A DNA stretch of 64,000 nucleotides from Alteromonadaceae bacterium 2753L.S.0a.02. Lineage in GTDB: Bacteria > Pseudomonadota > Gammaproteobacteria > Pseudomonadales > Cellvibrionaceae. Position 1 is the first letter of the stretch. Each line of letters starts with the position of its first letter. The stretch is taken from contig VISH01000002.1 of the NCBI GenBank assembly GCA_007827375.1, positions 2,567,001 through 2,631,000 on the forward strand, in the 5' to 3' direction. Made by a program: the position numbers and the translations under genes. Positions 40,501-48,602 of this stretch are shown here, piece by piece. The notes under the pieces were generated by a model. That model made no database searches and was not told the DNA's origin. It was given only the letters and a program-made list of their open reading frames with translations.

Positions 40501-43500
40501 GCGTTATTTTGCCCGGTGTTGCCTATCTAGAAATGGCGAGAGTGTGTGGTGACCAAGCGATGGGGGGCTTATTGTCTGTTCGAAAAATCCGGAACTTACT
40601 GTGGCAAAAGCCCATTGAGATTGGATCCTCACCTGAAGATGTCACTGTACGTCTAACCCAGTGTGATACCTATGTAGAATTTGAAATGCTCGGAAACCGT
40701 AGCACAGATGAAGTGTACGCGCAGGGAGAAATACTATTTACGGCAGACGAAGTCATTGAAGACGAATGGTTGGATATTGAAGCTATTAAAAAAGCTGCTG
40801 TTTCTAGCGAATCCAAAGCAGATATATACAAACACTTTCGTCGTATGGGCTTTGAATATGGCCCTAGCTATCAAGTTACACATACTCGATACCGTCTAAA
40901 CGGAGCAGCGCTTTCCTTGTTGGAATTGCCAGTACATTTACGTCGGGACTATGACAGCTTTGTAATGCATCCCTGCGTAATGGATGCTGCAATACGCACG
41001 GGATTAGCTGTTAATGTCGACGACAATGGCGAGCAAAGTACAGTCCCCGTAGTACCTTTTGCTCTCGAAGAGGTTGAAATACGATCGTCTTTACCAGAAC
41101 GTTGCTACTCATACGCAACGCGCTCTGATAACGAAAATAATCAAGATGGAAAATTAACGCGCTACAATATATTTATTACTGATGAGGCGGGACGTGTACT
41201 CATTAAATTCAGGAATTTTCTTGCTCGTGAATTAACGGCAAGTGAACCTGAATTTCCCGCCGTGGGTTTGTATAAATACAATTGGATAGCGTCGCCGTTA
41301 CACACAGAAAATTTACCAGATTGGATAACAACGGTATTGGTGGTAAGCGAAAATACTAACTTTGTAGAAGCCTGCAAATTAAATTTTCCTTCATCTGTAA
41401 AACTGATTACCCCTCATCTGACCGAAAACGCAGAGGCATTCACTCCTGAGCAGGCAGCATCCTGGGCGAACTTGTTCGAGCGCTTGGCAAATGAAAAAGT
41501 GTTACCGGATGCCATACTTTTCCAAGCGTGTGTGTTTCCTAGCAGTGCAGAAAATTTAGACGTAACAAGCTGCATTAGCTTAAGTATTAACGCGTTAATG
41601 CACATGTTTCAAGCCTACGAACATATCTCGCCTAATCGTCGTTACCGTTGTATCTATGCATTCCCGGAATCGTCCGATGTAACAGAGCCATTTAATTGTT
41701 CAATTTCCGGTTTCGCCAAATCTCTATTGGGTGTAAATCATCGTTTAGAGTTACAAACTTTGGTTTACGATGCGACGATGTCCAAGGATTCCCTGGCGTC
41801 AGCCGTAATATCAGAACTTTCTGTTACAGAAAATATTTCCGGGCGGGAAATCCGCTATATCTCAGGGAGTACACAATTTCAAAATACAGCTTCCCAAGTT
41901 GAACGAAATCGGGAGGAACGTCGTTTAGCGCTTAAAGAAGATATTCGGGAAGATGCAGAGTTCCCGGCGTTGAAGCAAGGAGGTACCTATTTAATTACAG
42001 GAGGCTTGGGCAAACTTGGTTTATTATTTGCGAAACATCTGGTTGAAAACTATCAGGCTAACTTGGTATTGGTTGGGCGTTCAGAACCGACGGTAAGTAC
42101 TTTAGCTGAAATGGAATCCTTGCGAAATAACGGTGTAAAGGTTATTTACCAGCGTGCAGACATTACCGATCGTATTCAGGTTAAAAATGTCATTAAAAAA
42201 TCTCTCGAAACATACGGATCTCTTACAGGCGTACTTCACAGTGCGGGGCTTGCCGACGCCAAGAACATTCTTGAGCACAATCTCGAGTCATTTAATCAGG
42301 TACTTGCCGGTAAAGTTATCGGCTCGGTGATCTTGGATGAAGAAACCCGTGATCTGGCGTTGGATTTCTTCATGATGTTTTCCTCAGTATCTGCATTGAT
42401 CGGTGATTTAGGGTCTGGCAGTTACGCTTGTGCAAACCGTTTTATGGATGACTTTGCCGTTTGGCGACAACAGCAAGTGAAGGCGGGTTTACGACAAGGC
42501 TTATCGATATCTGTAAATTGGCCTCTGTGGCTCGGTGGCGGCATGGATCTTCCTGAAGAAGAACAAGCGTTTTTCAATTTTTCAGGTATTAGGCCACTCA
42601 CGTATAAACAAGGTCTAGTAGCTTTCGAGCGCATATTAAAAACCGGCTTGTCACAAGTATTGGTCGCTGGTGGGGATCGGGTCAAGATGAGTCGCTATCT
42701 GAAAATTCAGGATAGCGGCGAAAGTGAGCAAGCGCCACCTGCCGAGCAAGGAAAACCAAGCCGTAAAGAGACAAAGATCTTACCCTTGCCATCGGAAATA
42801 AAAACGGCTTCCCCGCCTAAAATTGTTGCTAATAGTTCAGGTGTAAACCTTAAATCGGAATCTGGTATTAAAACACCTGTTTTGCTCTACTTACGAGAAA
42901 AATTATCGGAGACTATCAAGAAATCAGAAACCGAACTCAATAACGATGCTCGCTTCGAGTCATATGGAATGGATTCGGTGATGCTGATGGAGATGCACAA
43001 TAGCTTAAAAACCGATTTTGAAGGTTTGTCGAAAACAGTACTTTTTGAATACGATACGTTGAATTGCTTGGCGGATCATCTTATAGAGCACTATGCAGAT
43101 TTCCTAACAAAAAAATACCAGACGAACCTTAGCTCTGTTACCGCAGCAGTCAGCACGCCGCCCTTAAATACTTCCGTAAATCATGTTACACCCATGCCTT
43201 TAATCACGTCCCCTTTACGGGATGTGGGTAGTGCTAAATTAATGGCACCACTTAAGCGCAAAACAAACAATGCTCAGGTATCGCGAAAAGCCGATGATCG
43301 TGATCAGGATATTGCCGTAATTGGTTTAAGCGGTCGATTTCCCGGTTCTAAGACTCTAGCGGATTTTTGGCGTAATGTGGTAAGTGGTGTTGATGTTATA
43401 GAAACAATTCCCGCGGACAGGTGGAACGCCGACGATTACTTTGAGCCGGGGGCGATGGCCTCAAACAAGGTGGATAGCAAGTGGGGCGGCTTTATCGAGA

Positions 43501-46067
43501 ACAGCGACCTCTTTGACCATGGCTTTTTTAATATGGCCTTTGAAGAAGCTGTAAGATTAGACCCTCAGGTAAAAATAACCTTGGAAACAGCCTGGCACGC
43601 TTTTGAAGATGCTGGCTATTCCCCCAAAACCCTTTCCGACAAAGTGGGAGTTTACATTGGTGCAATGAGTGACGACTTTACGCGTGTCACCAATGAAATT
43701 TATCGCGATACTGGTGTGTATATGGGACCAGGACATTTTGCTAGTGATATTGCAAATCGCTTGTCACTCTGCCTAGATTTATGCGGTCCTAGCTTTACTG
43801 TGCAAGCAACTTGCGCTTCGTCTCTAACGGCTTTGCACTTGGCGCGCACTGCTATTGCAAACGGCGAATGTGAAATGGCCTTGGCGGGGGGCGTAAACTT
43901 GAGCTTGCACCCCAACAAATACCTGTTGCTTCAGCAAATGAAAGTTTTGTCTCCAACCGGTAAAGAACACACCTTTGATGAAAACGCCAATGGTCTGGTG
44001 CCTAGTGAGGGAATTGGTCTTGTCGTATTAAAGTCTTATACTCGCGCACTTGCTGATGGCGACAATATTTACGGCGTTATTAAATCGTCAGTACAAAGTC
44101 ACACTGGGGCGGGAGCCGGGCCGTTCTTACCAAATATACGGACCATGCAAGACACGATAAAAACGGCAATCGAATCCAGTGGTATTGAGGCTCAGGATAT
44201 TCACTATGTTGAATGTCATGGCACAGGTACAGAGCTCGGTGACCCCATTGAATTAAAAGCCCTACAGAATGCATTTAGCCGTGTTACCGATCAAAAGCAT
44301 TTTTGTGCGCTAGGTTCTAAAGCAAATTTAGGGCATATGGAAGCAGCTTCCGGGGTATGCTCGCTCATTAAAGTACTTTATGCAATGAAGCAGAGAACTC
44401 TGGCACCTTGCTGTAACCTAAATACCATCAACGCTTCCTTTGATAGTGAAAATTCTCATTTCGAATTTGTTCGCGAACCAAAAATATGGAATGCAAATAA
44501 AAATGGCAGCTTAGCCGCTGGTATAAATTCGTTCGGCATTGGTGGTTCTAATGTTTTTATGGTGGTTGAATCTGGTCCAGCGGTGATGACTACCGCCCCT
44601 GTACTGACCGACCAATCACCGCAAGTAATTCTGTTGTCGGCTCGCTCAAAAGCGCAATTACGAAGTCAAGTAGAAAATTATATAGAATATTTTAACGAAG
44701 AAAAATACGCGGGTTTTCGTTCCAACAATTTAGCGGACATTGCCTATACCACTCAAATAGGCCGCAGTGTTTACGCGTACCGATTAGCCATAGTGGCGAG
44801 TGGCTTACCAGAATTTTTAAATAAAGCACAAGCCTGGTTAGAGAAGGGTACAGATGTGATACCCGGCATCTACAGCGGTTGTATACGTGAAAAACACAGT
44901 AAGTTGATAGCCGATTTATTTGCGGATGATAACGGGCTGTCTTTGACTGAATCACTATTAACTTCAGGTGTGATAGAAAAGCTGGCAACCGTGTGGACTT
45001 GTGGTGGCTCTGTAGATTGGCAGCGTTTTTATGAAACCAATAATGGTGATCGAAATTCATCGTCACATAAGCCGCGCCGAATATCGTTGCCAGGTTACCC
45101 ATTTGAAAAAATAGATACCGGAATATATCGGTCTTCAGCCTTAAGTAAGGGTAATAAGAAATCTGATAAAGTAGCAGATATTAAATCTCAAGCAAAGTAT
45201 GACAAAACAGCTAAGAATAGTACTGCTGAAATTAAGGATGGCTTTGTCTACACAAGCGGCGCGTGGTTTGAGTCAGATAGAGATAATTTAGATGCATCTA
45301 AATTAATAGATAGTTACGGCTGCGAAGAAATAAAATCGCTTTACCTTGAAGGTGGTAATTGGAAAGCGCATTATTATCATACGCTAATTAATAAATTATC
45401 AGATGATCTTTTCAATACAGAAGAAAGTGTAGAAGAGAGTTCGCAGAATACGTCTTTCATCCGCAAACACTCTGTAAATTACGAATTTAAAGAACGACAA
45501 GTAGCAAATTTGCAGGGGTTTACTCAGGAACACTGGATTGAACTAAGTACGCTCGTAATTGGTGCTTGGGCACTGTTGGTTGGTCGTCTTAGTAATCAAA
45601 CACAAGTGACATTTGCATACATAGATGACGACATTCATCCGTGTCAATTAAATACAGTAGGACGGCAGGGCGCAAAAGACTGGTTGCGGAGTTTACAAAA
45701 CTCGCGTCTACTAAATTTTTTAGCAAGTGATGAAAAACATGCCGCGAACAATTTTTCTGCGTGCCGCTGGGAAACCGTTGTGCACCTGGTTAACGAAAAT
45801 TCTCATGCGGCTCAGGCGAATATTCCAGCGCCCATCTGCTTACACCTCGAGCGCACCTCAACAAATATTTACTTAAAACTGGAATCTACCGACACTGCTG
45901 TATTCGGTATTTCGCTAGAGACGTTCTGTGAACACTTGTTGAGCTTTATCGAAGGTATTATACAAAACCCCCGTCGCAATCCCTCCATGTTGTCGCTGCT
46001 CACAAAAACCGAATATCGGGAGCGATTCTGGCAAAGACTCGAACAGGATGAAAAGGTAGCTGAATGA
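31587..46067 (+). CDS. AT-less multimodular polyketide synthase (AL*-KR-ACP-KS-DH-ACP-KS-DH-KR-ACP-KS)
   Basis: Modular type I PKS of 4826 residues with no acyltransferase domain, so malonyl units must come from a trans-acting AT not in this window. Order by residue: adenylate-forming domain 25-545 (degenerate, see findings); KR with structural subdomain 560-1010 (YGYGN); ACP (Ser1121); KS1 1206-1640 (Cys1388, EAHGTG, NMGHAE); DH1 1805-2115 (His1837, Asp2034); ACP (Ser2184); KS2 2290-2720 (Cys2464); DH2 2930-3230 (His2964, Asp3133); KR2 with subdomain 3235-3670; ACP (Ser3797); KS3 3905-4330 (Cys4076); linker; residues 4630-4826 resemble the C-terminal lobe of a condensation domain without HHxxxDG. 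KS3 has no ACP after it. A strong Shine-Dalgarno supports the start. The stop overlaps the next gene as ATGA. Confidence 0.93.
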   Translation: MFGSGRKNRNSALPKDSFVKKNLPNKKHWPDLINLENLSFPARLNCAAELLDNAVAEGYGDKIAIYSTGGNATYGDLLSQANQIANVLIEDFKIEPGSRVLIRSPNNVFMVACWFAVVKIGGVVVMASPIHRSKELSGMINIAQIKFALCDSRYAYDLHRLDAQQLTNVLSFDGEGQLKERMSTKSKYFENYNTAADDVCQICFSTSADGLLNPTLHFHQDLLAASDAYAKGVLQLNENDLVIGTPSLALAYGLGALLVFPFRSRASTILMEQASLEDLLSFINSQRPTVLFNVPTAYRLMLDTIEKYDVSSLRLCVSAGEHLSWELWHLWYEKTGLELLDGIGTTELTHIFISSRPGKVKPGATGTCVPGYEAKIVDENGNELAVGKTGHLAVRGPTGCLYLNARKQNSYVRSGWNITGDAFCIDKDGYFWFKGRVDDLIIASGYNVSGSEIESMLKTQSAVADCGVVASPHKERGVVVKAFIVAAAKLDTTQQHDLAKTLQSWLKTRVAPYKSPRVFEFVDLLPKLENGELDRKLLRKRASIENPEGIDNCYYTPVWKICELVNTTSDNIKKQHTNQILLLGEPTSVGLLREKLDRHDVSLSGAIVITAVYAAAFQKKSPFKYEIRSGNEEDLSALMKELSSDNLAPQFVTLLHNQLRLEQLKADDSDELLLSASTETFSLTKAFMRRFRKGRFISFIQSTNINSQPIAQGLSGFYRTLNAENPNFNGRVVHISQNTENAPSKSSNVDNSAADILIAELLDNALLSDVEYRDSTRFVREFSSVSEMSLLDCQDISSLTSEFRIGGTYLITGGLGALGLIIARYLLVRYQANVYLCGRSSVQQSKLAPLEEQAKKSGARSEYIQCDVTDFASMRRAIEGINAQGNRLNGIIHSAGIIEDNFILKKSFEAFSRVISVKVKGTVILDAASVDQPLDFLVLFSSVAGIVGNPGQSDYGYGNAFEDYFSSYRNELTLFGERKGKTVAINWPFWKNGGMTVTEQQEAALRKSFGIVPLGNREGLAALEFALSHPLAQIAVLDGDQTLIRKVLGVKQKFPQSESTVSPKRKTFDDKMASLPANTEKPMADKKSVVQLLIKVFSEELKLPEDEFHADGSFDNYGIDSAVMIEVITALEKLFPNLPKTLFFEYQTLNKLAEFMMGRYQSELVSYIGVPLSNAARLSTAGIPNSDRQVNQQELHKDWNAREVVNEDIAIIGISARYPGADNLNEFWRNIEEGRDCVGPIPSERGWEKHPLFKTVSFNEGLLAQTRAHQRWGSFLDHIDQFDPLFFNIAPKEAEEMDPHERLFLEAAFLAIADSGYRPDQLTSVNNDAHYPVGVYAGLMWGDYHLPGPSVDQPAETGIPHSFYWAVANRVSHQFNFSGPSITIDTACSSSLTAIHLAMQAIKNGEIEVALAGAVNLSLHPAKYALLSHLHFMSSDGRCRSFGSGGDGYVPSEGVGAVVLKSVNLAQRDGDHIYGVIRGSSINHGGKTSGFTVPNPNRQASLIKSALVNAGVQSKDVSYIEAHGTGTSLGDPIEVAGLSQAFSQNERLSCALGSVKSNMGHAEAAAGVAGLSKILLQMRHKKIAPSLHSQELNPYANIENSPFFVPQRLSDWVPANNGKRVAALSSFGAGGANGHLIIEEPDDLMRDRAVRSPQTQACLILLSARKEKSLRALVSELYDFLDAEPGVDLRDLAYTLQLGRLHMDYGFAAIASDLADLRQQLNAYLNDSPSLKSYYGKRERNSITDSIVPSGEGLGDLALAWMKGHKIVWAKLYKPGEAFRISAPAYVFDRQSYWINLPQQGFSEVSLDTLLDRNVSTLDEQCYEKTFQPNDFYVRDHRLGQSAVIPGVVYLEMALQAAQHACGSRSIVGISDICWNKAAVIGERPETLRLGLYPSSNGVEFDVFQDSQSQTEAQNLENPAPINQALSNQSPNTRVLYATGNLLLADSTANGDTALNGHSVEQIDIPAIQSRCQIMESREVNACFGKMGLSMGPSFQLVQRIFYNDSEVLSFISSGDDLVLPEQGSYQLHPAILDNIIRSALGVKGFKRDDDTLVVPVSVAKMEIYRPVTLPVWSYARIDEHSDARSDKTVYSISAVDESGIPLLSFSEFTVQRVARLAAPIAKSPTSSSLTKKSTGVVENTQQDESGGDNHLKRFLTQLLARVTKIPESEIDSSENLNNYGIDSVMIMTMNESIEGKLAESIPKTLFYEYGSVEELVVFFKESYPEAIAKHFSGVETDNIRSAEGIVENENNANSKQAVEEGIQNNIDLISEIPYTAQPTAVRRTSRFTTNAAKNVDYAIVGLAGRYPGAESLDEFWNNLANGVDCVSEVPIDRWDWRKDFTEDRHTKGGLYNKWGGFLNGIDQFDPEFFRIAPRDAVKMDPQERLFLQTAWESVQDAAYTADDMKTANVGVFVGVMWGLYEHCVVSSEQLRYGKPSSSHSSVANRVSYALNLNGPSVALDTMCSSSLTAIHQACLSIAAGDCQLAIAGGVNISTHKLKYELLCQEQFLSSDGRCRTFGEGGDGYVPGEGVGALLIKSLPQAIADGDNIYAVIKGSAVNHGGRTSGYTVPNQNAQTSVISKALSRAGWKPDSLSYIEAHGTGTSLGDPIEIAGLTKAFKTTGDKALPESFRCSIGSVKSNIGHLESAAGIAGITKVLLQFKHKKIAPSLHSKSLNTNIDFKSSPFSVPQSLMDWPLPNDRTVGVQHSRRAGVSSFGAGGANAHILLEQYSEPEINTEVAEIPVIFLLSADTENRLQRYCESVLAFVKHEMTGDARKNRILLHRLAYTSQVGREALRQRIAIVTSNLQTLVDALVHFLQGGENDLEYKDVLFYSATNNSDSKQSTALNSIFGDDAKKLLISTIVENKQWHRLANMWVLSVDIEWGELKSALYPQVELLGRDYLHKMSFPALPFITQSYWIEQDKDTDSGEPLASLHPLIDANVSTLSEQLYQKRFLGTEYYLDDHRVNTGKSRVILPGVAYLEMARVCGDQAMGGLLSVRKIRNLLWQKPIEIGSSPEDVTVRLTQCDTYVEFEMLGNRSTDEVYAQGEILFTADEVIEDEWLDIEAIKKAAVSSESKADIYKHFRRMGFEYGPSYQVTHTRYRLNGAALSLLELPVHLRRDYDSFVMHPCVMDAAIRTGLAVNVDDNGEQSTVPVVPFALEEVEIRSSLPERCYSYATRSDNENNQDGKLTRYNIFITDEAGRVLIKFRNFLARELTASEPEFPAVGLYKYNWIASPLHTENLPDWITTVLVVSENTNFVEACKLNFPSSVKLITPHLTENAEAFTPEQAASWANLFERLANEKVLPDAILFQACVFPSSAENLDVTSCISLSINALMHMFQAYEHISPNRRYRCIYAFPESSDVTEPFNCSISGFAKSLLGVNHRLELQTLVYDATMSKDSLASAVISELSVTENISGREIRYISGSTQFQNTASQVERNREERRLALKEDIREDAEFPALKQGGTYLITGGLGKLGLLFAKHLVENYQANLVLVGRSEPTVSTLAEMESLRNNGVKVIYQRADITDRIQVKNVIKKSLETYGSLTGVLHSAGLADAKNILEHNLESFNQVLAGKVIGSVILDEETRDLALDFFMMFSSVSALIGDLGSGSYACANRFMDDFAVWRQQQVKAGLRQGLSISVNWPLWLGGGMDLPEEEQAFFNFSGIRPLTYKQGLVAFERILKTGLSQVLVAGGDRVKMSRYLKIQDSGESEQAPPAEQGKPSRKETKILPLPSEIKTASPPKIVANSSGVNLKSESGIKTPVLLYLREKLSETIKKSETELNNDARFESYGMDSVMLMEMHNSLKTDFEGLSKTVLFEYDTLNCLADHLIEHYADFLTKKYQTNLSSVTAAVSTPPLNTSVNHVTPMPLITSPLRDVGSAKLMAPLKRKTNNAQVSRKADDRDQDIAVIGLSGRFPGSKTLADFWRNVVSGVDVIETIPADRWNADDYFEPGAMASNKVDSKWGGFIENSDLFDHGFFNMAFEEAVRLDPQVKITLETAWHAFEDAGYSPKTLSDKVGVYIGAMSDDFTRVTNEIYRDTGVYMGPGHFASDIANRLSLCLDLCGPSFTVQATCASSLTALHLARTAIANGECEMALAGGVNLSLHPNKYLLLQQMKVLSPTGKEHTFDENANGLVPSEGIGLVVLKSYTRALADGDNIYGVIKSSVQSHTGAGAGPFLPNIRTMQDTIKTAIESSGIEAQDIHYVECHGTGTELGDPIELKALQNAFSRVTDQKHFCALGSKANLGHMEAASGVCSLIKVLYAMKQRTLAPCCNLNTINASFDSENSHFEFVREPKIWNANKNGSLAAGINSFGIGGSNVFMVVESGPAVMTTAPVLTDQSPQVILLSARSKAQLRSQVENYIEYFNEEKYAGFRSNNLADIAYTTQIGRSVYAYRLAIVASGLPEFLNKAQAWLEKGTDVIPGIYSGCIREKHSKLIADLFADDNGLSLTESLLTSGVIEKLATVWTCGGSVDWQRFYETNNGDRNSSSHKPRRISLPGYPFEKIDTGIYRSSALSKGNKKSDKVADIKSQAKYDKTAKNSTAEIKDGFVYTSGAWFESDRDNLDASKLIDSYGCEEIKSLYLEGGNWKAHYYHTLINKLSDDLFNTEESVEESSQNTSFIRKHSVNYEFKERQVANLQGFTQEHWIELSTLVIGAWALLVGRLSNQTQVTFAYIDDDIHPCQLNTVGRQGAKDWLRSLQNSRLLNFLASDEKHAANNFSACRWETVVHLVNENSHAAQANIPAPICLHLERTSTNIYLKLESTDTAVFGISLETFCEHLLSFIEGIIQNPRRNPSMLSLLTKTEYRERFWQRLEQDEKVAE

Positions 46068-47197
46068 AGGTTCTAATTACGGGCGGCAATGGCTTTGTCG
46101 GCCTCAATATTGTTGAATCTTTACTTGCGGAAGGGCATCAGGTTCATGCGCTAGTGCGGTCTAATTCGCAGACGCAATTTCTCGATCACTTGGATCTAAG
46201 CTCTGGAGACAGGCCCTTGTTGAAAAAAATAGAAGGGCAGCTTACCGACACTGGCTTGCTACGAACTATAATGCAAGATGTTGATGCGGTAATTCATACT
46301 GCAGGTCTTACAAGTTCAGATAAGAACGATAGTGATAAATTGTGGCACACAAATGTGGAATGTACAAAAAACATTTGTGAAGCAATGATAGATGTTGGTA
46401 TTAAAAGATTAGTTTATACGAGTACTACTTCGACAGTCGGAGCTAATAACTCGAACGTAGAACAAGCAAACGAAGAAACACAGTTGAGAGGTTTTCGCCG
46501 TAACAACCCCTACGGTCGTTCTAAATTTGAAGCTGAACAGCTGGTTTTACGTGCAGTGGAAAAAGGACTTGAGCCCATTATTCTCAACCCGGCAGAAGTC
46601 GTGGGTCGCTATGACTATAACTTCCAATGGGGCCGAATTGTATTAGCCGTATATCATAATGCTTTACCTTTTATGCCTCCTGGCGGTGGAAGTTTTTGCC
46701 ACTCGCAAGCAGTGGGTCAGGCGCATGTAAATGCATTAACGAAGGGGCGTCCAGGGGAACGTTATATTCTCGCTGGTGCCGATATCAAATATCGAGAATA
46801 TATAGAAACGATTTGTCGAATACTAGATACAACAATAAATATACCTACTAACAATTATTGGCTGATGGTTTTTAAAGCCGCGGTCTTTGAAAACATTTAT
46901 AAAGCAGGTTATTTGAAATTGCGCGAAGCTATTTTAGGTGAGCCACCATCGAAACCACTACCGGCTCCCGCAGCAGAAGCCTATCGCATGCGCGTTTTCG
47001 CTGGGCACTACTATTTCAGCTCTGAAAAAGCACGACTAGAATTAAATTATCAGCCAAGAGATATTGATGCCATGCTTCGGGATTCAATTGGCTGGTACTA
47101 CAGTACCGGAATTATTTCCCGAAAGAATACACACAAGAATAACGCTACGCAATCAATGCAGCAAGATAAGTCACACGAACCAATTAGCTCTGTTTGA
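46064..47197 (+). CDS. NAD(P)-dependent epimerase/reductase (extended SDR)
   Basis: Extended short-chain dehydrogenase/reductase of 377 residues, in the NAD-dependent epimerase/dihydroflavonol-reductase group. The Rossmann motif GGNGFVG is at residues 7-13, an acidic loop DVDAVIHTAG is near residue 72, the catalytic Ser lies in YTSTTSTVG and Tyr-x-x-x-Lys in NPYGRSKFEAE. The start codon overlaps the PKS stop (ATGA), so it is translationally coupled to the PKS. Followed by an oxoamine synthase and an ACP, it parallels the NAD-epimerase-like ceramide reductase found with serine palmitoyltransferase and ACP in Caulobacter-type sphingolipid loci. Reduction of an aminoketone to an amino alcohol is therefore my inferred role; a general beta-keto or sugar reductase remains possible. 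Confidence 0.88.
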   Translation: MKVLITGGNGFVGLNIVESLLAEGHQVHALVRSNSQTQFLDHLDLSSGDRPLLKKIEGQLTDTGLLRTIMQDVDAVIHTAGLTSSDKNDSDKLWHTNVECTKNICEAMIDVGIKRLVYTSTTSTVGANNSNVEQANEETQLRGFRRNNPYGRSKFEAEQLVLRAVEKGLEPIILNPAEVVGRYDYNFQWGRIVLAVYHNALPFMPPGGGSFCHSQAVGQAHVNALTKGRPGERYILAGADIKYREYIETICRILDTTINIPTNNYWLMVFKAAVFENIYKAGYLKLREAILGEPPSKPLPAPAAEAYRMRVFAGHYYFSSEKARLELNYQPRDIDAMLRDSIGWYYSTGIISRKNTHKNNATQSMQQDKSHEPISSV

Positions 47198-47271
47198 GTT
47201 TTTTAGCACTAACCGAGAATAATATAGTCTTATTTCGATAAAGCCCTTAATCACGACCTCAGGAAATTAAT

Positions 47272-48516
47272 ATGGATGCTAGAAACATGATCGAGCTCGA
47301 GCGCAAACCCTTTAAAGAACGTTTGACTCAGCAATATACTGTTTACTTACAAGAAGTGGAACGCGGTTACATGATGGGGCGTGAAGGATTTGGACCGGCC
47401 GACAAAACTATGAAATACCGCGATCTCCATTCTGACGAGTTTAATGAGGTACTGGTATTCGGTTCTAACAATTATCTAGGGCTTTCTAATCATCCGACCG
47501 TGAAACAAAAGGTAAAGCAAGCGATAGACATCTACGGAATAGGTTCTGGAGGTTCACCCGCTTTCTCAGGGTATACACGTCAACATCGTGATTTAGAGCA
47601 GAGACTCGCTAAATTAGCCGATCATGAAGACGCTGTATTGCTGCCTGGCGGCTACATGGCGAATTTGTGTTGGGTAAACGGATTGATGAATCAGAACGAT
47701 ATTATTGTTTACGATAAAAACAGTCACGCAAGTGTGATTAATGCGATAAAAATGACCGGCGTGAAGTTTTATTCATTTGATCCGGAAAACCTTCCAGCAT
47801 TTGAAAATATAATTTCACGCATTAAAACCAAAACAAAAGGAGAGGTACAAATATTTTCTACTGTTGAAGGTGTACGTTCTGTCGATGGTACGATGATAGA
47901 TTTAGCAACTTACATCGAAATATGTAAGTCTAATGATGTAATTACCATACTGGACGACGCACATGGGATTGGTACTGTAGGTAGAACCGGTAAAGGGACA
48001 TTAGAGGAGCTTGATTTAATGGGTCAAGTTGACTTGCGCATGTCTACATGTAGCAAAGCACTAGGTGCTCAAGGCGCGTTTGTATCAGGCAGTAAAGAAT
48101 TAATATTTCTGCTTAGAAATTATTCTTACCCTTACGTCTTTACTTCTGCCTTGGCTCAGCCAACCATTGCAGCAATTTCAGCTGCTCTAGATTTCATAGA
48201 AGATAACCCAAGCTGGGTGGTAAAATTACGTGAAAATGTGCGCTACATGCAAGATAAACTTGAAAATGAAGGGTTTGATATTATCCGAGGTGTATCGGGA
48301 ATTATTCCAGTATTCTTTCGTAAAGACGGCGTTGTAAGAGAAATAAATAAAGATCTCTATAAAAAAGGATTGTTTGCTAATATTATGGAATACCCAATGG
48401 TTCCACCCGGTTTAGAGCGATTACGCTTATCCTTAATGGCGACCCATACCTATGATGAAGTTGATCGTGCCGTTTCACTGATTCGAGATTCTGCGATACA
48501 ACACGGCGGGTTATAG
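47272..48516 (+). CDS. PLP-dependent alpha-oxoamine synthase (serine palmitoyltransferase/KBL/BioF-like)
   Basis: Fold-type I PLP enzyme of the alpha-oxoamine synthase family, 414 residues, a normal family length. Such enzymes condense an acyl thioester with an amino acid, lose CO2 and give an alpha-aminoketone. Motifs are FGSNNYLGLSNHP near residue 63, GSGGSPAFSGYTRQHRDLE, LDDAHGIGTVGRTGKG with the cofactor Asp, and STCSKALGAQG with the Schiff-base Lys (about residue 264). The N-terminal stretch YMMGREGFGPADKTMKYRD is longer than in BioF and reminiscent of bacterial serine palmitoyltransferases. AGGAAA precedes the ATG. Next to an ACP and an SDR in a PKS operon, it probably releases the polyketide chain, as oxoamine synthases do in prodigiosin, saxitoxin or fumonisin pathways. 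The amino-acid partner is unknown. Confidence 0.92.
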   Translation: MDARNMIELERKPFKERLTQQYTVYLQEVERGYMMGREGFGPADKTMKYRDLHSDEFNEVLVFGSNNYLGLSNHPTVKQKVKQAIDIYGIGSGGSPAFSGYTRQHRDLEQRLAKLADHEDAVLLPGGYMANLCWVNGLMNQNDIIVYDKNSHASVINAIKMTGVKFYSFDPENLPAFENIISRIKTKTKGEVQIFSTVEGVRSVDGTMIDLATYIEICKSNDVITILDDAHGIGTVGRTGKGTLEELDLMGQVDLRMSTCSKALGAQGAFVSGSKELIFLLRNYSYPYVFTSALAQPTIAAISAALDFIEDNPSWVVKLRENVRYMQDKLENEGFDIIRGVSGIIPVFFRKDGVVREINKDLYKKGLFANIMEYPMVPPGLERLRLSLMATHTYDEVDRAVSLIRDSAIQHGGL

Positions 48517-48584
48517 GCCTATTTACATATTGAACGAAGTAGGCTCTATTTTTATATTTGATAAAAAAATATAAGTACTTGATA

Positions 48585-48602
48585 AGGAGGGAAAACCCTC
48601 CT
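48585..48602 (+). other. Stem-loop in the oxoamine synthase/ACP intergenic region
   Basis: AGGAGGG-AAAA-CCCTCCT is a perfect 7-bp hairpin 20 bases before the ACP start codon, hiding a Shine-Dalgarno-like AGGAGG. The working ribosome binding site AGGAG for the ACP follows immediately at 48611-48615. Only a short A-rich stretch, not a T-run, follows, so it is not a terminator on the plus strand. Confidence 0.55.
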
